Source: an uncultured Oceanisphaera sp.
Lineage (GTDB): Bacteria; Pseudomonadota; Gammaproteobacteria; Enterobacterales; Aeromonadaceae
Assembly (NCBI RefSeq): GCF_947495715.1
Contig: NZ_CANLZU010000001.1
Coordinates: forward strand, 62,001-126,000
Direction of reading: 5' to 3'
Length of the DNA: 64,000 bases
Part shown: positions 9,545 through 19,007 of the stretch, one piece after another
Layout: each line of letters opens with the position of its first letter
How positions within the stretch are numbered: position 1 is the first letter of the stretch
The notes under the pieces: model-generated
What the model saw: the letters and a program-made list of their open reading frames with translations, nothing else
Databases searched by the model: none
Told to the model about the DNA's origin: nothing
Program-made: the position numbers and the translations under genes

Positions 9545-9772
9545 ATGCCTGTTATTTCCAAGTACGACAAACAATTTGATCAACTTCTGAGCGAGCTGGA
9601 AGCCGTGATGGACAAACATCTGGCCCCCGCCGACCTGCGGTTGATGGTGCTGGGTAATCTGGCTACCCACATCATCAATACCCAGATAAACCCGGGGCAG
9701 CGCAAGGCCATTGCCGACAAGTTCGCCAAGGTACTCACCAGCTCGGTTGACACCCAGAAAGGGGCTCACTAA
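9545..9772 (+). CDS. yejL: YejL family protein (DUF1414)
   Basis: 75-residue cytoplasmic protein, beginning MPVISKYDKQFDQ and containing LAPADLRLMVLGNLATHIIN, matching the small YejL family of unknown function. It lies between ndpA (divergent) and yejM (32 bases downstream, same strand), the conserved enteric arrangement. Confidence 0.92.
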   Translation: MPVISKYDKQFDQLLSELEAVMDKHLAPADLRLMVLGNLATHIINTQINPGQRKAIADKFAKVLTSSVDTQKGAH

Positions 9773-9803
9773 GCGCCCTTTTGCCAACAGAAACGGCTGA
9801 ACG

Positions 9804-11660
9804 ATGCTCGATACCGGTAATCTCTATCGCGACAATGTCTCTCGCCTGATCGGGTGGGGTCACTGGATGGTGCTTTTCAATATCCTGCTGGCACTGGCGG
9901 TGTCGAGTCGTTACCTGCTGCTTGCCGGCTGGCCCGACACCCTGTTGGGTGGCGGCTATATGCTGGTCAGCTGGATTGGGCATTTCGCCTTTCTCACCTT
10001 CTTTACCTATCTGCTGACGCTGTTTCCGCTGACCTTTCTGTTCCCGAAAGTACGAGCCGTACAGTTATTGGGGGCCGCCATTGCCACCGGGGCGCTGACC
10101 CTGCTGCTGGTAGACACCCAGGTATTCAGCCTGTTCAGGTTTCATCTTAACCCGACCGTCTGGCAACTGCTGCTGGAACAAGCCCAGGCCGAGGAAGCGT
10201 CGGGCTGGGGCTGGCTGTTTGTGTGGGTGCCGGTGCTGTTTCTGTTTGAACTCTGGCTGGCCGGCTGGCTCTGGCGCTGGAGCCAGCGTCGTCGTCGTTC
10301 GCTGGCTCTGCCCCTGGCGCTCCCGCTGCTGGTGAGTTTTTTTCTTACCCACAGCGTCCATATCTGGGCCGATGCGCTGGTATACACCCCGATCACCAAT
10401 CAGAAAGCCAATTTCCCACTGTCTTACCCGATGACGGCCAAGAGCTTCCTCATCAAGCAGGGCTGGCTGGATGAAGATCAATATCGCCAGTTGTCGCAAC
10501 AGGTGGCAGAGCAACCCCGGCGACGATTGAATTACCCGCTGCGCCCGCTGTCGGTACAGGCGCCGGATACCTCGCCCAACATTCTGTTGGTGGTGGCGGA
10601 TGGCTTGCGCGCCGATCAGCTCGATGCCATTACCATGCCCAACCTGAATCGTTTCGCTCATCGTCATCTGCGGTTCGATAACCATCTGAGTGCCGGTAAT
10701 CAGCCCCGCTCGTCCCTGTTCAGTCTGTTTTACAGTCTGCCGTCTCATTACCAGCGCGATACCGAGCAGGAAGGCATAGCCCCGGTGTTGATCGATGAAC
10801 TGCAGCGTCAGGATTATCGTTTCGGCCTCTTTGCCAGCGGCGGCCTGAATAAAGCACTGTACCGTAATGCCATTTTTTCGACCCTGCGCAATCAGTCATT
10901 CGACCCGGCTGCCGCCGGTGCCGAAGGTGATCGCCAGGCCGTCAACGACTTCGGTCACTGGCTGGAACAACAGGATAACGAACGGCCCTGGTTTTCTTTC
11001 GTCTACCTGGATGCACTCAACTCGCTGGATCTGCCCGCCGGTATTAAAGGACCCTTCCAGCCTTCGCTGCAGCAACTTAACCCGGCTCAGGCCTATCGAG
11101 ACGAGCAACGCGAGGCCCTGTTCAACCGCTATCGCAATTCGGTGTTCTATACCGATCGCCTGCTGGGACAGTTACTGTCAAAAGTCAGACAGGTTGATGA
11201 GCGCGACACCCTGATCATCGTTACCTCCGGCCACGGTATGGAGTTCAACGATAACGACAATAATACCTGGGGGTTCGGTAACGCCTACTCGCCCTATCAG
11301 CTGCGAGTGCCTCTGGTTGTCGACTGGCCGGGTGAACGCCAGCCGGCCCGCTACGATCACCCGACCAGCCAGCTGGATCTGGTGCCCACCCTGCTGCGCC
11401 AGGCGCTGGGCGTACAGAGTCCGCTGCGTAGTTACAGTACCGGCCAATCCTTGTTCAAGGCAGACGTTAATCGCTGGCGGCTGGCGTCGGATGAAGAAGA
11501 ATATGTTATCTATCAACAGGATGACATTACCCTGTTTAACCGTCAGGGCGACGTTCAGTTGTTGCGGGCAAGGGACTATAAAACCGAGCCGAACGCCAAC
11601 CCGGAACTGTCATTGCTGTTGCAGGTGATGGACGACTTGAATCGTTTTCAGGGTGAGTGA
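9804..11660 (+). CDS. yejM: Inner-membrane sulfatase-like LPS sensor YejM (PbgA/LapC)
   Basis: 618-residue membrane protein with about five N-terminal transmembrane helices (residues ~15-200), a periplasmic linker and a C-terminal alkaline-phosphatase/sulfatase fold (PNILLVVADGLRADQL, TSGHGMEF). In enterics YejM monitors lipopolysaccharide and controls LpxC proteolysis through LapB/FtsH. It is somewhat longer than E. coli YejM (586). Co-directional with yejL, converging on the NlpC/P60 gene. Confidence 0.93.
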   Translation: MLDTGNLYRDNVSRLIGWGHWMVLFNILLALAVSSRYLLLAGWPDTLLGGGYMLVSWIGHFAFLTFFTYLLTLFPLTFLFPKVRAVQLLGAAIATGALTLLLVDTQVFSLFRFHLNPTVWQLLLEQAQAEEASGWGWLFVWVPVLFLFELWLAGWLWRWSQRRRRSLALPLALPLLVSFFLTHSVHIWADALVYTPITNQKANFPLSYPMTAKSFLIKQGWLDEDQYRQLSQQVAEQPRRRLNYPLRPLSVQAPDTSPNILLVVADGLRADQLDAITMPNLNRFAHRHLRFDNHLSAGNQPRSSLFSLFYSLPSHYQRDTEQEGIAPVLIDELQRQDYRFGLFASGGLNKALYRNAIFSTLRNQSFDPAAAGAEGDRQAVNDFGHWLEQQDNERPWFSFVYLDALNSLDLPAGIKGPFQPSLQQLNPAQAYRDEQREALFNRYRNSVFYTDRLLGQLLSKVRQVDERDTLIIVTSGHGMEFNDNDNNTWGFGNAYSPYQLRVPLVVDWPGERQPARYDHPTSQLDLVPTLLRQALGVQSPLRSYSTGQSLFKADVNRWRLASDEEEYVIYQQDDITLFNRQGDVQLLRARDYKTEPNANPELSLLLQVMDDLNRFQGE

Positions 11661-11666
11661 TTAAGA

Positions 11667-11724
11667 CCGGGATCGGGGTTCAAGGGATTGGGGACTCGAA
11701 TCCCGGATCCCCCCTAATCCCGGT
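11667..11724. repeat. Period-7 repeat array / terminator between convergent yejM and the NlpC/P60 gene
   Basis: ACCGGGATC at the left and ATCCCGGT at the right pair. Internal units AGGGATT, GGGGACT, GGATCCC and CCCTAAT keep a 7-base period. The GC-rich stem ends in TTTT on the right, so it may act as a bidirectional terminator. Confidence 0.7.
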
Positions 11725-11725
11725 T

Positions 11726-12256
11726 TTACCGTTCGTCGAGCAAACGTCGGGCCTGCCAGTAGCGACTGCGCCAATACACATTATCCAGCCGGGAAATGGT
11801 GACCCCGACACTGGATGAGGCGTGGGCAAACTTGCCATCTCCCACATAAACACCGTTATGCCGGGTACGACCGGTACGGAAAAACACCAGATCGCCCGGT
11901 TGCAATTCCTTCTTGCTTACCGGGCGCCCCAGGGTGACCTGCTCGTAGGTACTTCTGGGCAGCTCCATCCCGTATACTTCCTGATACAGAGTACGAGTAA
12001 AGGCCGAACAGTCGATACCTTCGGCATCAACGCCGCCAAAACGATATGGCACACCACGCCAGCGCTGATAGACCTGATGCAGATTTCGAACCGAGGCCTG
12101 CCTGGTCTTCATCGAACCGGTGCTGATACTGTAAGTCAGGGAAGAAGACGGTTTTTTTCCAGCTGTCTTTTTTCCTGACTCAGATTGGGGAGTGCTGCTG
12201 CAACCGGCAAGCAGCAATAAACTGCTAAGAACAATTACCTTTTTCATATGAGTCAT
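11726..12256 (-). CDS. NlpC/P60 family lipoprotein (MepS/Spr-like murein endopeptidase)
   Basis: 176-residue predicted outer-membrane lipoprotein with signal peptide and lipobox LLAGC. The NlpC/P60 domain (about 65-170) has the catalytic cysteine in GIDCSAFTRTLY and the histidine in KFAHASSS. Such enzymes cut D-Ala-mDAP crosslinks during murein growth. The start may be the ATG at 12256 or the ATG three codons in (12247); neither has a strong ribosome site. It resembles MepS, but other NlpC/P60 lipoproteins cannot be excluded. Confidence 0.88.
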   Translation of the reverse strand: MTHMKKVIVLSSLLLLAGCSSTPQSESGKKTAGKKPSSSLTYSISTGSMKTRQASVRNLHQVYQRWRGVPYRFGGVDAEGIDCSAFTRTLYQEVYGMELPRSTYEQVTLGRPVSKKELQPGDLVFFRTGRTRHNGVYVGDGKFAHASSSVGVTISRLDNVYWRSRYWQARRLLDER

Positions 12257-12317
12257 GGCAATCAGCTATCAATCTCAAAGATACTAGTGCAGATCTCGGG
12301 GGTTTGGCAAAAATAAT

Positions 12318-13073
12318 ATGAGCAAAAACAAAGATATTTTTACCGAATTATTAATTTGCAACAGTCTCGGTGTCAGCCTGCCCATTAATGCCCAAAAAAC
12401 ACTCTCTCATGCCGAGCTCACCCGGCTCGACGGCATTCGGCACCCGCGCCAGGCCAGGCTGTTTGTACTGGGCCGTTACCTGCTGCGCCAGCTGCTTGCC
12501 GACCGGCTATCGGAGGCACCGGAGCGTATCGCCATTCATATCGATGCCAGAGGAAAACCGCTGCTGGAACAGCCTGGCTGGCATTTCAATATCAGCCACA
12601 GTGGCGATACCCTGGCGCTGACCATCGGCAATCAAAACAGCCTGGGGGTCGATGTTGAAGGCCGACAGCTGTCACCGGCGCAGATAACCCGCCTGGCTCG
12701 TCGTTACCTGAGCGAGCAGGAGCAGCAATGGCTGAGCCTGAGCCAGACCGCATCCGCCGACTTCACCCGCCTGTGGACGGTCAAGGAGGCGGTGCTCAAG
12801 GCCCACGGCGGCGGCATCGCCAACAATCTGCAGCGGGTACACTGGCAACCGGACACAAGATGCGCCACCCTGGAGCAACACCGTTACCGGCTGCATCAAT
12901 ATGCGCTGGGGCACAGCTGGCTGACCCTCGCCATGGATGAGCGAAGCGGGATCACCGACGCTATGGCTCGAGCCGAGCCCACCCTGCTCCGCCTGAGCGA
13001 TTTGCCTTGTGAGCTTGAAATCACCGGACCGCAACCCAATTTATCCCTAGACTCCCAAATTCATAACTCCTGA
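12318..13073 (+). CDS. 4'-phosphopantetheinyl transferase, Sfp/EntD superfamily
   Basis: 251 residues. Transfers phosphopantetheine from CoA to carrier-protein domains. The Mg-binding GVDVE motif (near residue 113), the FNISHSGD motif and WTVKEAVLKA are all present. No polyketide or non-ribosomal peptide gene lies nearby, so the target (possibly a fatty-acid or PUFA-type synthase) is unknown. Ends 14 bases before ybbN and may be co-transcribed. Confidence 0.9.
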   Translation: MSKNKDIFTELLICNSLGVSLPINAQKTLSHAELTRLDGIRHPRQARLFVLGRYLLRQLLADRLSEAPERIAIHIDARGKPLLEQPGWHFNISHSGDTLALTIGNQNSLGVDVEGRQLSPAQITRLARRYLSEQEQQWLSLSQTASADFTRLWTVKEAVLKAHGGGIANNLQRVHWQPDTRCATLEQHRYRLHQYALGHSWLTLAMDERSGITDAMARAEPTLLRLSDLPCELEITGPQPNLSLDSQIHNS

Positions 13074-13087
13074 GTGAGACCCTGTTT

Positions 13088-13924
13088 ATGATCGTTGACA
13101 TCAATGTGCAGAATTTTCAGCAAGCGCTTATCGAAGCATCCATGAACAAGACGGTGGTGATTTATTTTCACGCCCAGGCGGTGCCCGAATGCCAGCCCAT
13201 GACGCCGCTGCTGGAGCGCCTTATCGGCGCCGACAACAGTCATATCGATCTGGCCAAGGTTGATGTGGAAGATCCGCAATTGCAGAGTCTGGCCTCACAG
13301 CTGGGTCTGCGTGGGCTGCCCGCCATGGTGGCATTCAAGGACGGTCAGCCGGTCGATGTGCTGGAAGGGCCGCAGGATGAAAACGGCATCAAGCAGTTTC
13401 TGCAGTCCTATCAGCCCAACGAAGCCGAGCTGCTGCTGGATAGGGCCAAGCAGATGCTGGGCATGGATCCGCAAGCCGCCTATGGTCTGCTGCAACAGGC
13501 CCGGGCGCTGGAAGACACGGCCACCATTCGCCTCTGTCTGGCCGAAGCGGCGCTGGCGCTCAACAAGCTGGAAGAAACCAAGCAGCTGCTGGCCACCATC
13601 GGCATGGCGGATCAGGATGGTCAGTATCAGCATATTCTGGCTCGTCTGGAATTGGCCGAAGAAGCCGCCGACAGCCCCGAGCTGCGTGAGCTGGAGCAGA
13701 AGCTTTCCGCCAAGCCAGACGCTCTGCAATTGAAAGAAGAGCTGGCGGTACTGTATTTTCAGGCCGGCCGACAGGAAGAAGCCCTGCAGTTACTGACCGA
13801 GGTACTGCAAAAAGACCTGGCCTTTGGCGAAGCCAGAAAGCACTTTCTGGACATGCTCACCACCATGGGCGCCGACCCGGTCGCCTCCCGCTACCGTCGC
13901 AAGCTGTACAGCATGCTGTACTAA
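13088..13924 (+). CDS. ybbN: Thioredoxin-fold co-chaperone YbbN (CnoX-like)
   Basis: 278 residues: an N-terminal thioredoxin fold (~1-105) and a C-terminal tetratricopeptide region (~115-278). The usual CxxC site is degenerate: the segment FHAQAVPECQPM keeps only one cysteine, as in CnoX/YbbN proteins that act as holdases rather than reductases. Family role: protecting and handing clients to GroEL and DnaK under oxidative stress. Confidence 0.9.
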   Translation: MIVDINVQNFQQALIEASMNKTVVIYFHAQAVPECQPMTPLLERLIGADNSHIDLAKVDVEDPQLQSLASQLGLRGLPAMVAFKDGQPVDVLEGPQDENGIKQFLQSYQPNEAELLLDRAKQMLGMDPQAAYGLLQQARALEDTATIRLCLAEAALALNKLEETKQLLATIGMADQDGQYQHILARLELAEEAADSPELRELEQKLSAKPDALQLKEELAVLYFQAGRQEEALQLLTEVLQKDLAFGEARKHFLDMLTTMGADPVASRYRRKLYSMLY

Positions 13925-13929
13925 CAGCG

Positions 13930-14014
13930 TAAGGGGTGAGGCGTAAAGAGTGAGGTAACCTGCCAAAGACATTGTTCGTCTTTTACCCCTCACGCTTCTC
14001 TCCTCACCCCTCAC
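13930..14014. repeat. GTGAGG-rich inverted repeat between convergent ybbN and the NSS transporter
   Basis: Left arm with GTAAGGGGTGAGGCG and a second AGTGAGG; right arm with TTTTACCCCTCACGC and CCTCACCCCTCAC. The arms are complementary and carry near-7-base units. Same class of convergent-junction repeat as at 8.4, 11.7 and 18.3 kb, but more degenerate. Confidence 0.6.
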
Positions 14015-14027
14015 AGGCCTTCACGCC

Positions 14028-15365
14028 TTACCAGCTGGAGCCGATCACCAGCAGCACCAGCAGCGGGCACACGATGCGCACATACCAGGGCCAGATGCGC
14101 CAGAATACACTGGATGCCAGTTCGGGGTTGCCCTGCACCAACTCTTCAAACAACTTGGCCCGCCCCCACATCCAGCCGCCCAGCACACAGAAGCCCAGGC
14201 CGACCAGCGGCTGAATATTCTGGGTCGACAGCCGGATCACAAAGCCGAACAGGGCACCGAAATTCAGGCAGATGACCACGCTGAACAGCGCCAGCGCACC
14301 GCCCAGCAGCCAGGTCATCAACGGACGCGAGGTCTTGAAGCGCTCGATACTGTAAGACACCGGTACTTCCAGCATGGAAATGGACGAGGTCAGCGCGGCG
14401 ATGCCCATCAGCACGAAGAACACCAGTGCCATCACCAGCCCTATCGGCCCCATGGTATCGAACAGCGCCGGCAGCACCACAAACACCAGGGTATCGGAGC
14501 TGAGCAGACTGCCGTCTTCCGCGAAGATGGTCACGCCGTTGTTCATGGCCACAAACATCGCCGGCAGTATCACCAGTCCGGCCAGAAAGGCCACGCCGGT
14601 ATCGAGCAGCGTCACCTGAAAGGCGGTGCGCGGTATGTTCTCGTGCCTGTTCAGGTAAGAGCCGTACATCAGCATGGAGCAACCGCCGATGGTCAGCGAG
14701 AAAAAGGCCTGGCCCATGGCGCTGATCAGCAGCTCAGGCTCCAGCACCTTGCTGAAGTCCGGCACCAGATAGTGCTTCAGGCCGGTCATGGCGCCGTCCT
14801 GGGTCAGTATGTAGAAGAACAGCAACAGAAACAGCACAAACAGCGCCGGCATCAGCCGCGCCGACCAGCGCTCTATGCCCCGGCGTACCCCGGCCTGCAC
14901 CACCAGAATGGTGAGCAGATAGAACACCAGGGTCCAGACGATGTTGCGCCCCAGTCCAAAGGCCTGCAGCCATTCGGTGGCGGTATCCCAGCCCAGAATG
15001 CGGGTCACCGCCGCCGCCAGAAAGGCCAGCAGCCAACCGGCCACAATGGCATAGAACGACAGCACCAGGCTCGGCACCAGCATGCCCGCATAGCCCACCA
15101 GCGAGGCCATGGCCTTTTGCAGCGGAGTACGACCCAGCTTGCGCACCGAGTCCACCGGATTGGCCTGGCCGTAACGACCGATGGCCACTTCCATCACCAG
15201 CATCGGGAAGGCCAGCATCATCACCAGCACCAGATAGGCGATCAGAAAGGCGCCACCGCCATTGCTGGCCGCCTGTGTCGGAAAGCCCCAGATATTGCCC
15301 AGCCCGACGGCCGCCCCGGCGGCGGCCATGATGAAGCCGAAGCGCGAGCCAAAGTGTTCTCTCAC
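14028..15365 (-). CDS. Sodium-dependent transporter, neurotransmitter:sodium symporter (NSS/SNF) family
   Basis: 445-residue LeuT-fold transporter with about eleven membrane helices. The sodium-site region AAGAAVGLGNIWGFP is at the N terminus. Bacterial members import amino acids or related amines with Na+; the substrate here cannot be read from sequence. The start is a GTG at 15365 preceded by AAGGA at good spacing. Downstream of perM on the same strand, 24 bases apart, so possibly in one transcript with perM and the TusA-like gene. Confidence 0.9.
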   Translation of the reverse strand: MREHFGSRFGFIMAAAGAAVGLGNIWGFPTQAASNGGGAFLIAYLVLVMMLAFPMLVMEVAIGRYGQANPVDSVRKLGRTPLQKAMASLVGYAGMLVPSLVLSFYAIVAGWLLAFLAAAVTRILGWDTATEWLQAFGLGRNIVWTLVFYLLTILVVQAGVRRGIERWSARLMPALFVLFLLLFFYILTQDGAMTGLKHYLVPDFSKVLEPELLISAMGQAFFSLTIGGCSMLMYGSYLNRHENIPRTAFQVTLLDTGVAFLAGLVILPAMFVAMNNGVTIFAEDGSLLSSDTLVFVVLPALFDTMGPIGLVMALVFFVLMGIAALTSSISMLEVPVSYSIERFKTSRPLMTWLLGGALALFSVVICLNFGALFGFVIRLSTQNIQPLVGLGFCVLGGWMWGRAKLFEELVQGNPELASSVFWRIWPWYVRIVCPLLVLLVIGSSW

Positions 15366-15389
15366 TGTATTTTCCTTATTGCTTTTGCA

Positions 15390-16463
15390 TTAATTATTTA
15401 TGTTGGCCGGTAGATCATCCTGCCTGGGCCAGGCGTTGATCACCGCCTTGACCAGGGTGGCCAGAGGAATGGCAAAGAACACCCCCCAGAATCCCCAGAG
15501 GCCACCAAACACCAGCACCGCCACGATAATGGCGATGGGGTGCAGGTTGACCGCCTCCGAAAACAGGATCGGCACCAGCACGTTGCCATCCAGCGCCTGA
15601 ATGATGCCGTAGGCGACAATCAGGTAAAAGAAGGGCGGCGTAAAGCCCCACTGAAACAGCCCCACCATGGCCACCGGCACCGTGGCCGCCGCCGCGCCGA
15701 TGTAGGGAATGAGCACCGAAAAACCCACCAGTACCGCCAGCAGCAGCGGATAGCGCAGGTCCAGCAGCATGAAGGTCAGATAACTGACCGAGCCCACGAT
15801 GAGGATTTCAATCACCTTGCCGCGTACATAGTTGGCGATCTGCACGTTCATTTCGTGCCACACCCGCGATACCAGCTCCCGGTTTTCAGGCAGAAAACGG
15901 TTGGTGCTCTGTAACAAGGCCCGCTTGTCCTTGAGCATGAAAAACACCAGCACCGACACCAGGATCAGATACACCATCAACACCGCCGCATTGGTCAGCG
16001 AGCTGAGTGATACGCTGAGAATGGCGTCTGCCGAGCCCAGCAGGCGAGCGCGCAAGTCATCCAGCACATTCTGGATCAGGGTCACGTCCACCAACTCCGG
16101 ATACCGCTCAGGCAGCGTAAGCAGCAGCTCTTGGGAACGGCCGATCATGGCGGGAATTTCCCGGGCCAGATTGGCCGTTTGCGACAAAAAGGTGGGTACT
16201 ATGCTGATCAGCGACAATATCACCATCACGGCAAACAGCAGCTGCACCACGGCGGCAGCCAGCCAGCGCATCAGCCCCAGTCGCTCCATTCGGCTGACCG
16301 GCCAGTCCAACAGATAGGCAATGACCACGGCGGCAAAAAAGGGGGCCAGTATATGGCCCATGAAATACACCACCACAAAGCCGAACAGCAGGCTCAGGAA
16401 CAATGCAACGGCACCGGGGTCGGAAAACCGCTGTCGATACCAATGCTTAAGAATATCCAGCAT
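15390..16463 (-). CDS. perM: AI-2E family transporter / PerM-type permease
   Basis: 357 residues with about seven or eight membrane segments and the family region PYIGAAAATVPVA. The AI-2E family includes exporters and Na+/H+ antiporters, and the role of PerM itself is poorly defined. GAGGAAG precedes the ATG. As in enterics it lies beside, and divergent from, bepA; here a TusA-like gene is inserted in front. Confidence 0.87.
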   Translation of the reverse strand: MLDILKHWYRQRFSDPGAVALFLSLLFGFVVVYFMGHILAPFFAAVVIAYLLDWPVSRMERLGLMRWLAAAVVQLLFAVMVILSLISIVPTFLSQTANLAREIPAMIGRSQELLLTLPERYPELVDVTLIQNVLDDLRARLLGSADAILSVSLSSLTNAAVLMVYLILVSVLVFFMLKDKRALLQSTNRFLPENRELVSRVWHEMNVQIANYVRGKVIEILIVGSVSYLTFMLLDLRYPLLLAVLVGFSVLIPYIGAAAATVPVAMVGLFQWGFTPPFFYLIVAYGIIQALDGNVLVPILFSEAVNLHPIAIIVAVLVFGGLWGFWGVFFAIPLATLVKAVINAWPRQDDLPANINN

Positions 16464-16475
16464 GTAATAACTTCC

Positions 16476-16697
16476 TCATGATGCCTTGGTAATCATCAAT
16501 ATCAGCATTTCGCCATCGTCGGCCAACACCTCAACGGCGTGGCCCATGCGCGAAACATAAGCGGGTATATCCTGACGAGAGCCCGAGTCTCTCAGTAACA
16601 GCCGTAACTGCTGCCCGGCCTCGGCCGCTTTCAGCCAAAGCTTTACCCGAAGCAACGGCAGCGGACAGCGCCAGGCACTCGCATCCAGTATTTCCAC
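16476..16697 (-). CDS. TusA/SirA-like sulfurtransferase domain protein
   Basis: Small protein of about 73 residues with the WRCPLPLLRVK signature, the CPxP cysteine of the TusA/SirA/YedF family that carries persulfide sulfur. A GTG at 16697 directly after GGAGGAACG is my preferred start; a TTG at 16712 would give 78 residues. Twelve bases upstream of perM and divergent from bepA. Which sulfur pathway it serves is unknown. Confidence 0.8.
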   Translation of the reverse strand: MEILDASAWRCPLPLLRVKLWLKAAEAGQQLRLLLRDSGSRQDIPAYVSRMGHAVEVLADDGEMLILMITKAS

Positions 16698-16816
16698 CGT
16701 TCCTCCGGCCAAAAAAGAAAGGCATTATCCCTTTGTTATGGCTACCAAACAATGCTTGTTCCCCCTTATTGGGGCGAGTATTCTGCAGGGAGTGCACCAT
16801 CAACCAGGTAACAAGA

Positions 16817-18259
16817 ATGGGTTTTCATGCCACCAGGCTGGCGTTGGCTTTTTCTCTGCTGACACTGACGCCGCTACAGGCCGCCAACAGTCTGCCCGAT
16901 ATCGGCACCGCCGGCGTCAGCGCCATGTCGGTGGAGCGGGAAGCCCGCTTTGGTCAGGCGTTTATCCGCTTTGCCCGTTCCAATCAGCCGGTAAGCAACG
17001 ATCCCGTGCTCAACGAATACGTCACCGATCTGGGTCTCAAACTATTGTCTCAGGCCGACTCGGTCCGGTTTCCATTCCGGTTTCTGTTGATCCGTGACGA
17101 CAGCATCAACGCCAGCGCCTTTCTCGGTGGCGTGCTGCAGCTGCATACCGGCTTGTTCCTGTATGCAGAAAACGAAAGCGAGCTGGCCTCGGTTATCGCC
17201 CACGAAATTACCCACGTTACCCAGCGCCATATCGCCCGCTATCTGGAATCCCAGTCGCGCAGTACCCCGCTGACTATCGCCGGACTGGTGGGCTCGGTGG
17301 CGCTGGCGGTGGTCAACCCACAGGCGGGCATGGCCGCACTGCAGACCACCCTGGGTCTGAAGATGCAGTCGGCCATCAACTATACCCGGGACAATGAATT
17401 CGAGGCGGATCGCATCGGCCTGCGTCTGCTCTACAACGCCGGCTTCGATCCCACTGCCATGGCCGGTTTTTTCCAGAAACTGGCCGACAAGTATCAGTTT
17501 GCCAGCACGCCGCCGCCCATGCTGCTGACCCACCCGCTGCCCACCAGCCGCATTGCCGAAGCCCGCAGCCGGGCCCAGGACTATCCGGCCAAAAACTACC
17601 CGGCCAGCCTGGAGTTTCAGTTGGCCAAGGCCAGAATCATGGTGCGTTTTCAGCAATCCGGTGCCGTTGATTTACAGCGCTTCTTTGAACAGGCCGCCGT
17701 TGAGGGCGGCAACTGGCAAGCCGATGCCGCCCGTTATGGTCAGGCGCTGGCGCTGTTGCAGGTTAATGAATACGACAAGGCGCGTCCCCTGCTGGAAGCT
17801 TTAGCAAGCCGTCACGCCAACAACATCTTTATTCTCGATGCGCTGACCGATCTGGATAACGCCCAAGACCGCTTCGACAGTGCCATCGCCCGGTTACAGC
17901 AAGCCCGGAAACAGCGCCCCGATAATCAGGTGGTGATCATCAACCTGGCCGACAGCCTGATGCAGGCGGGTCGTCATCAGGACGCCGCCTCCCTGCTAGA
18001 CAACTATCTGCGCCGTTATCCGGAAAATCTGCTGGCCTGGGAGCTGATTGCTCAGGCCTACCGGCCGCTGAGTGACGAGTCTTCTTTCCGTCAGGCTCAG
18101 GCCGAAGTGGCGGCGCTGAAAGGTCGTTACGATCTGGCGGTGGATCAGATGGAAATAGCCGCCAATCTGTCCAAAGACGCCATGCAGCGCGCCCGCCTCG
18201 GCGCCCGGCTGGAACAACTACGCCAGCAGCAAAAAGACTGGGATGCGTTGAGAAACTGA
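16817..18259 (+). CDS. bepA: Periplasmic metalloprotease/chaperone BepA (YfgC), M48 family
   Basis: 480 residues from the ATG at 16817 (AGGTAACAAGA before it), giving a clean signal peptide MGFHATRLALAFSLL...LQA; a longer frame from a TTG at 16733 lacks that support. The zinc protease motif HEITH and the distal EADRIG glutamate lie in the M48 domain, followed by a C-terminal TPR region (~300-480). In E. coli BepA helps assemble or degrade LptD and BAM substrates at the outer membrane. Converges on the TlpA-like gene. Confidence 0.93.
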   Translation: MGFHATRLALAFSLLTLTPLQAANSLPDIGTAGVSAMSVEREARFGQAFIRFARSNQPVSNDPVLNEYVTDLGLKLLSQADSVRFPFRFLLIRDDSINASAFLGGVLQLHTGLFLYAENESELASVIAHEITHVTQRHIARYLESQSRSTPLTIAGLVGSVALAVVNPQAGMAALQTTLGLKMQSAINYTRDNEFEADRIGLRLLYNAGFDPTAMAGFFQKLADKYQFASTPPPMLLTHPLPTSRIAEARSRAQDYPAKNYPASLEFQLAKARIMVRFQQSGAVDLQRFFEQAAVEGGNWQADAARYGQALALLQVNEYDKARPLLEALASRHANNIFILDALTDLDNAQDRFDSAIARLQQARKQRPDNQVVIINLADSLMQAGRHQDAASLLDNYLRRYPENLLAWELIAQAYRPLSDESSFRQAQAEVAALKGRYDLAVDQMEIAANLSKDAMQRARLGARLEQLRQQQKDWDALRN

Positions 18260-18267
18260 TTCGAGAG

Positions 18268-18430
18268 CGGGACTAGGGATTAGGGACTGTCCTTTGTAGC
18301 CGCCGTTTCAGCTGGCGGGACCTGCGCAGCAGGTCTGCTCAACGCTTAAAAGGCCTGCTGCGCAGGCCCTGCCGACTAAAGTGGCAGCTTGAGCCGAATT
18401 CCCAGTCCCTGATCACCAGTCCCTAATCCC
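18268..18430. repeat. Nested palindrome: period-7 arms around a 13-bp hairpin, between convergent bepA and tlpA-like genes
   Basis: Outer left units CGGGACT, AGGGATT, AGGGACT (18268-18288) face outer right units CAGTCCC, CAGTCCC, TAATCCC (18403-18430). Inside is a perfect 13-bp inverted repeat CCTGCGCAGCAGG (18321-18333) / CCTGCTGCGCAGG (18354-18366), with further pairing around it. The stop codon of the minus-strand gene (18425-18423) lies in the right array. Confidence 0.8.
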
Positions 18431-18911
18431 AGTATTGGGCCTGCCAGCGAGCCAGATCTTCCGCTTTCAGCTCGCCCTGATGGCTGTCGACCAGCTTGCC
18501 GCGCGGGTTGATCACCAGGGTGGTCGGCAGTGCCCGCGGTGTTTCAAACGGCCAGGGGCCTGCCAGGCTGGCGACCACCGGCATCGTCATTCGATAGTCC
18601 GTTTTCAGACGATCCAGCTCGGCAGGCGGCAGAGCATCAAAGCTCACCGCCAATACCGCCGGACCCTCGGCGTCGCTGAGTTCGTTCCGCTCATTAAGCT
18701 CATTCAATAAGGGCATTTCCCGCAGGCAGGGGGCGCACCACTCGGCAAAATAGTTCACCACCAGCCACCGGCCTCGATAATCGTTCAACTCGCGACGTTC
18801 ACCATTCGACAAGGTCAGGGTGGCCGCGTCACCACACCCCACCAACGAGGTCGCCAACAACGTCGTCGTCAAACACGACACCGCCAAAAACAAAGCCTGC
18901 TGTCTGCCCAT
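18423..18911 (-). CDS. TlpA/ResA-like thiol-disulfide lipoprotein
   Basis: 162-residue thioredoxin-fold protein with signal peptide and lipobox (SLVGC), then WCAPC as the redox centre and a cis-proline in LPTT. TlpA-like proteins reduce periplasmic disulfides, often for cytochrome c or metal-centre maturation. The start is the ATG at 18911, with GGAGGG eight bases upstream; a GTG at 18929 is less likely. Its last residue Asp and TAG stop come from the period-7 array. Confidence 0.88.
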   Translation of the reverse strand: MGRQQALFLAVSCLTTTLLATSLVGCGDAATLTLSNGERRELNDYRGRWLVVNYFAEWCAPCLREMPLLNELNERNELSDAEGPAVLAVSFDALPPAELDRLKTDYRMTMPVVASLAGPWPFETPRALPTTLVINPRGKLVDSHQGELKAEDLARWQAQYWD

Positions 18912-19007
18912 ATGCTGTACCCTCCGCACCAGCTTTTATACAATCATCCTAGTTATCACCCGCATATCACCCGAAACATAGCGACCACATGGTCACAGGA
19001 GTTCAGA

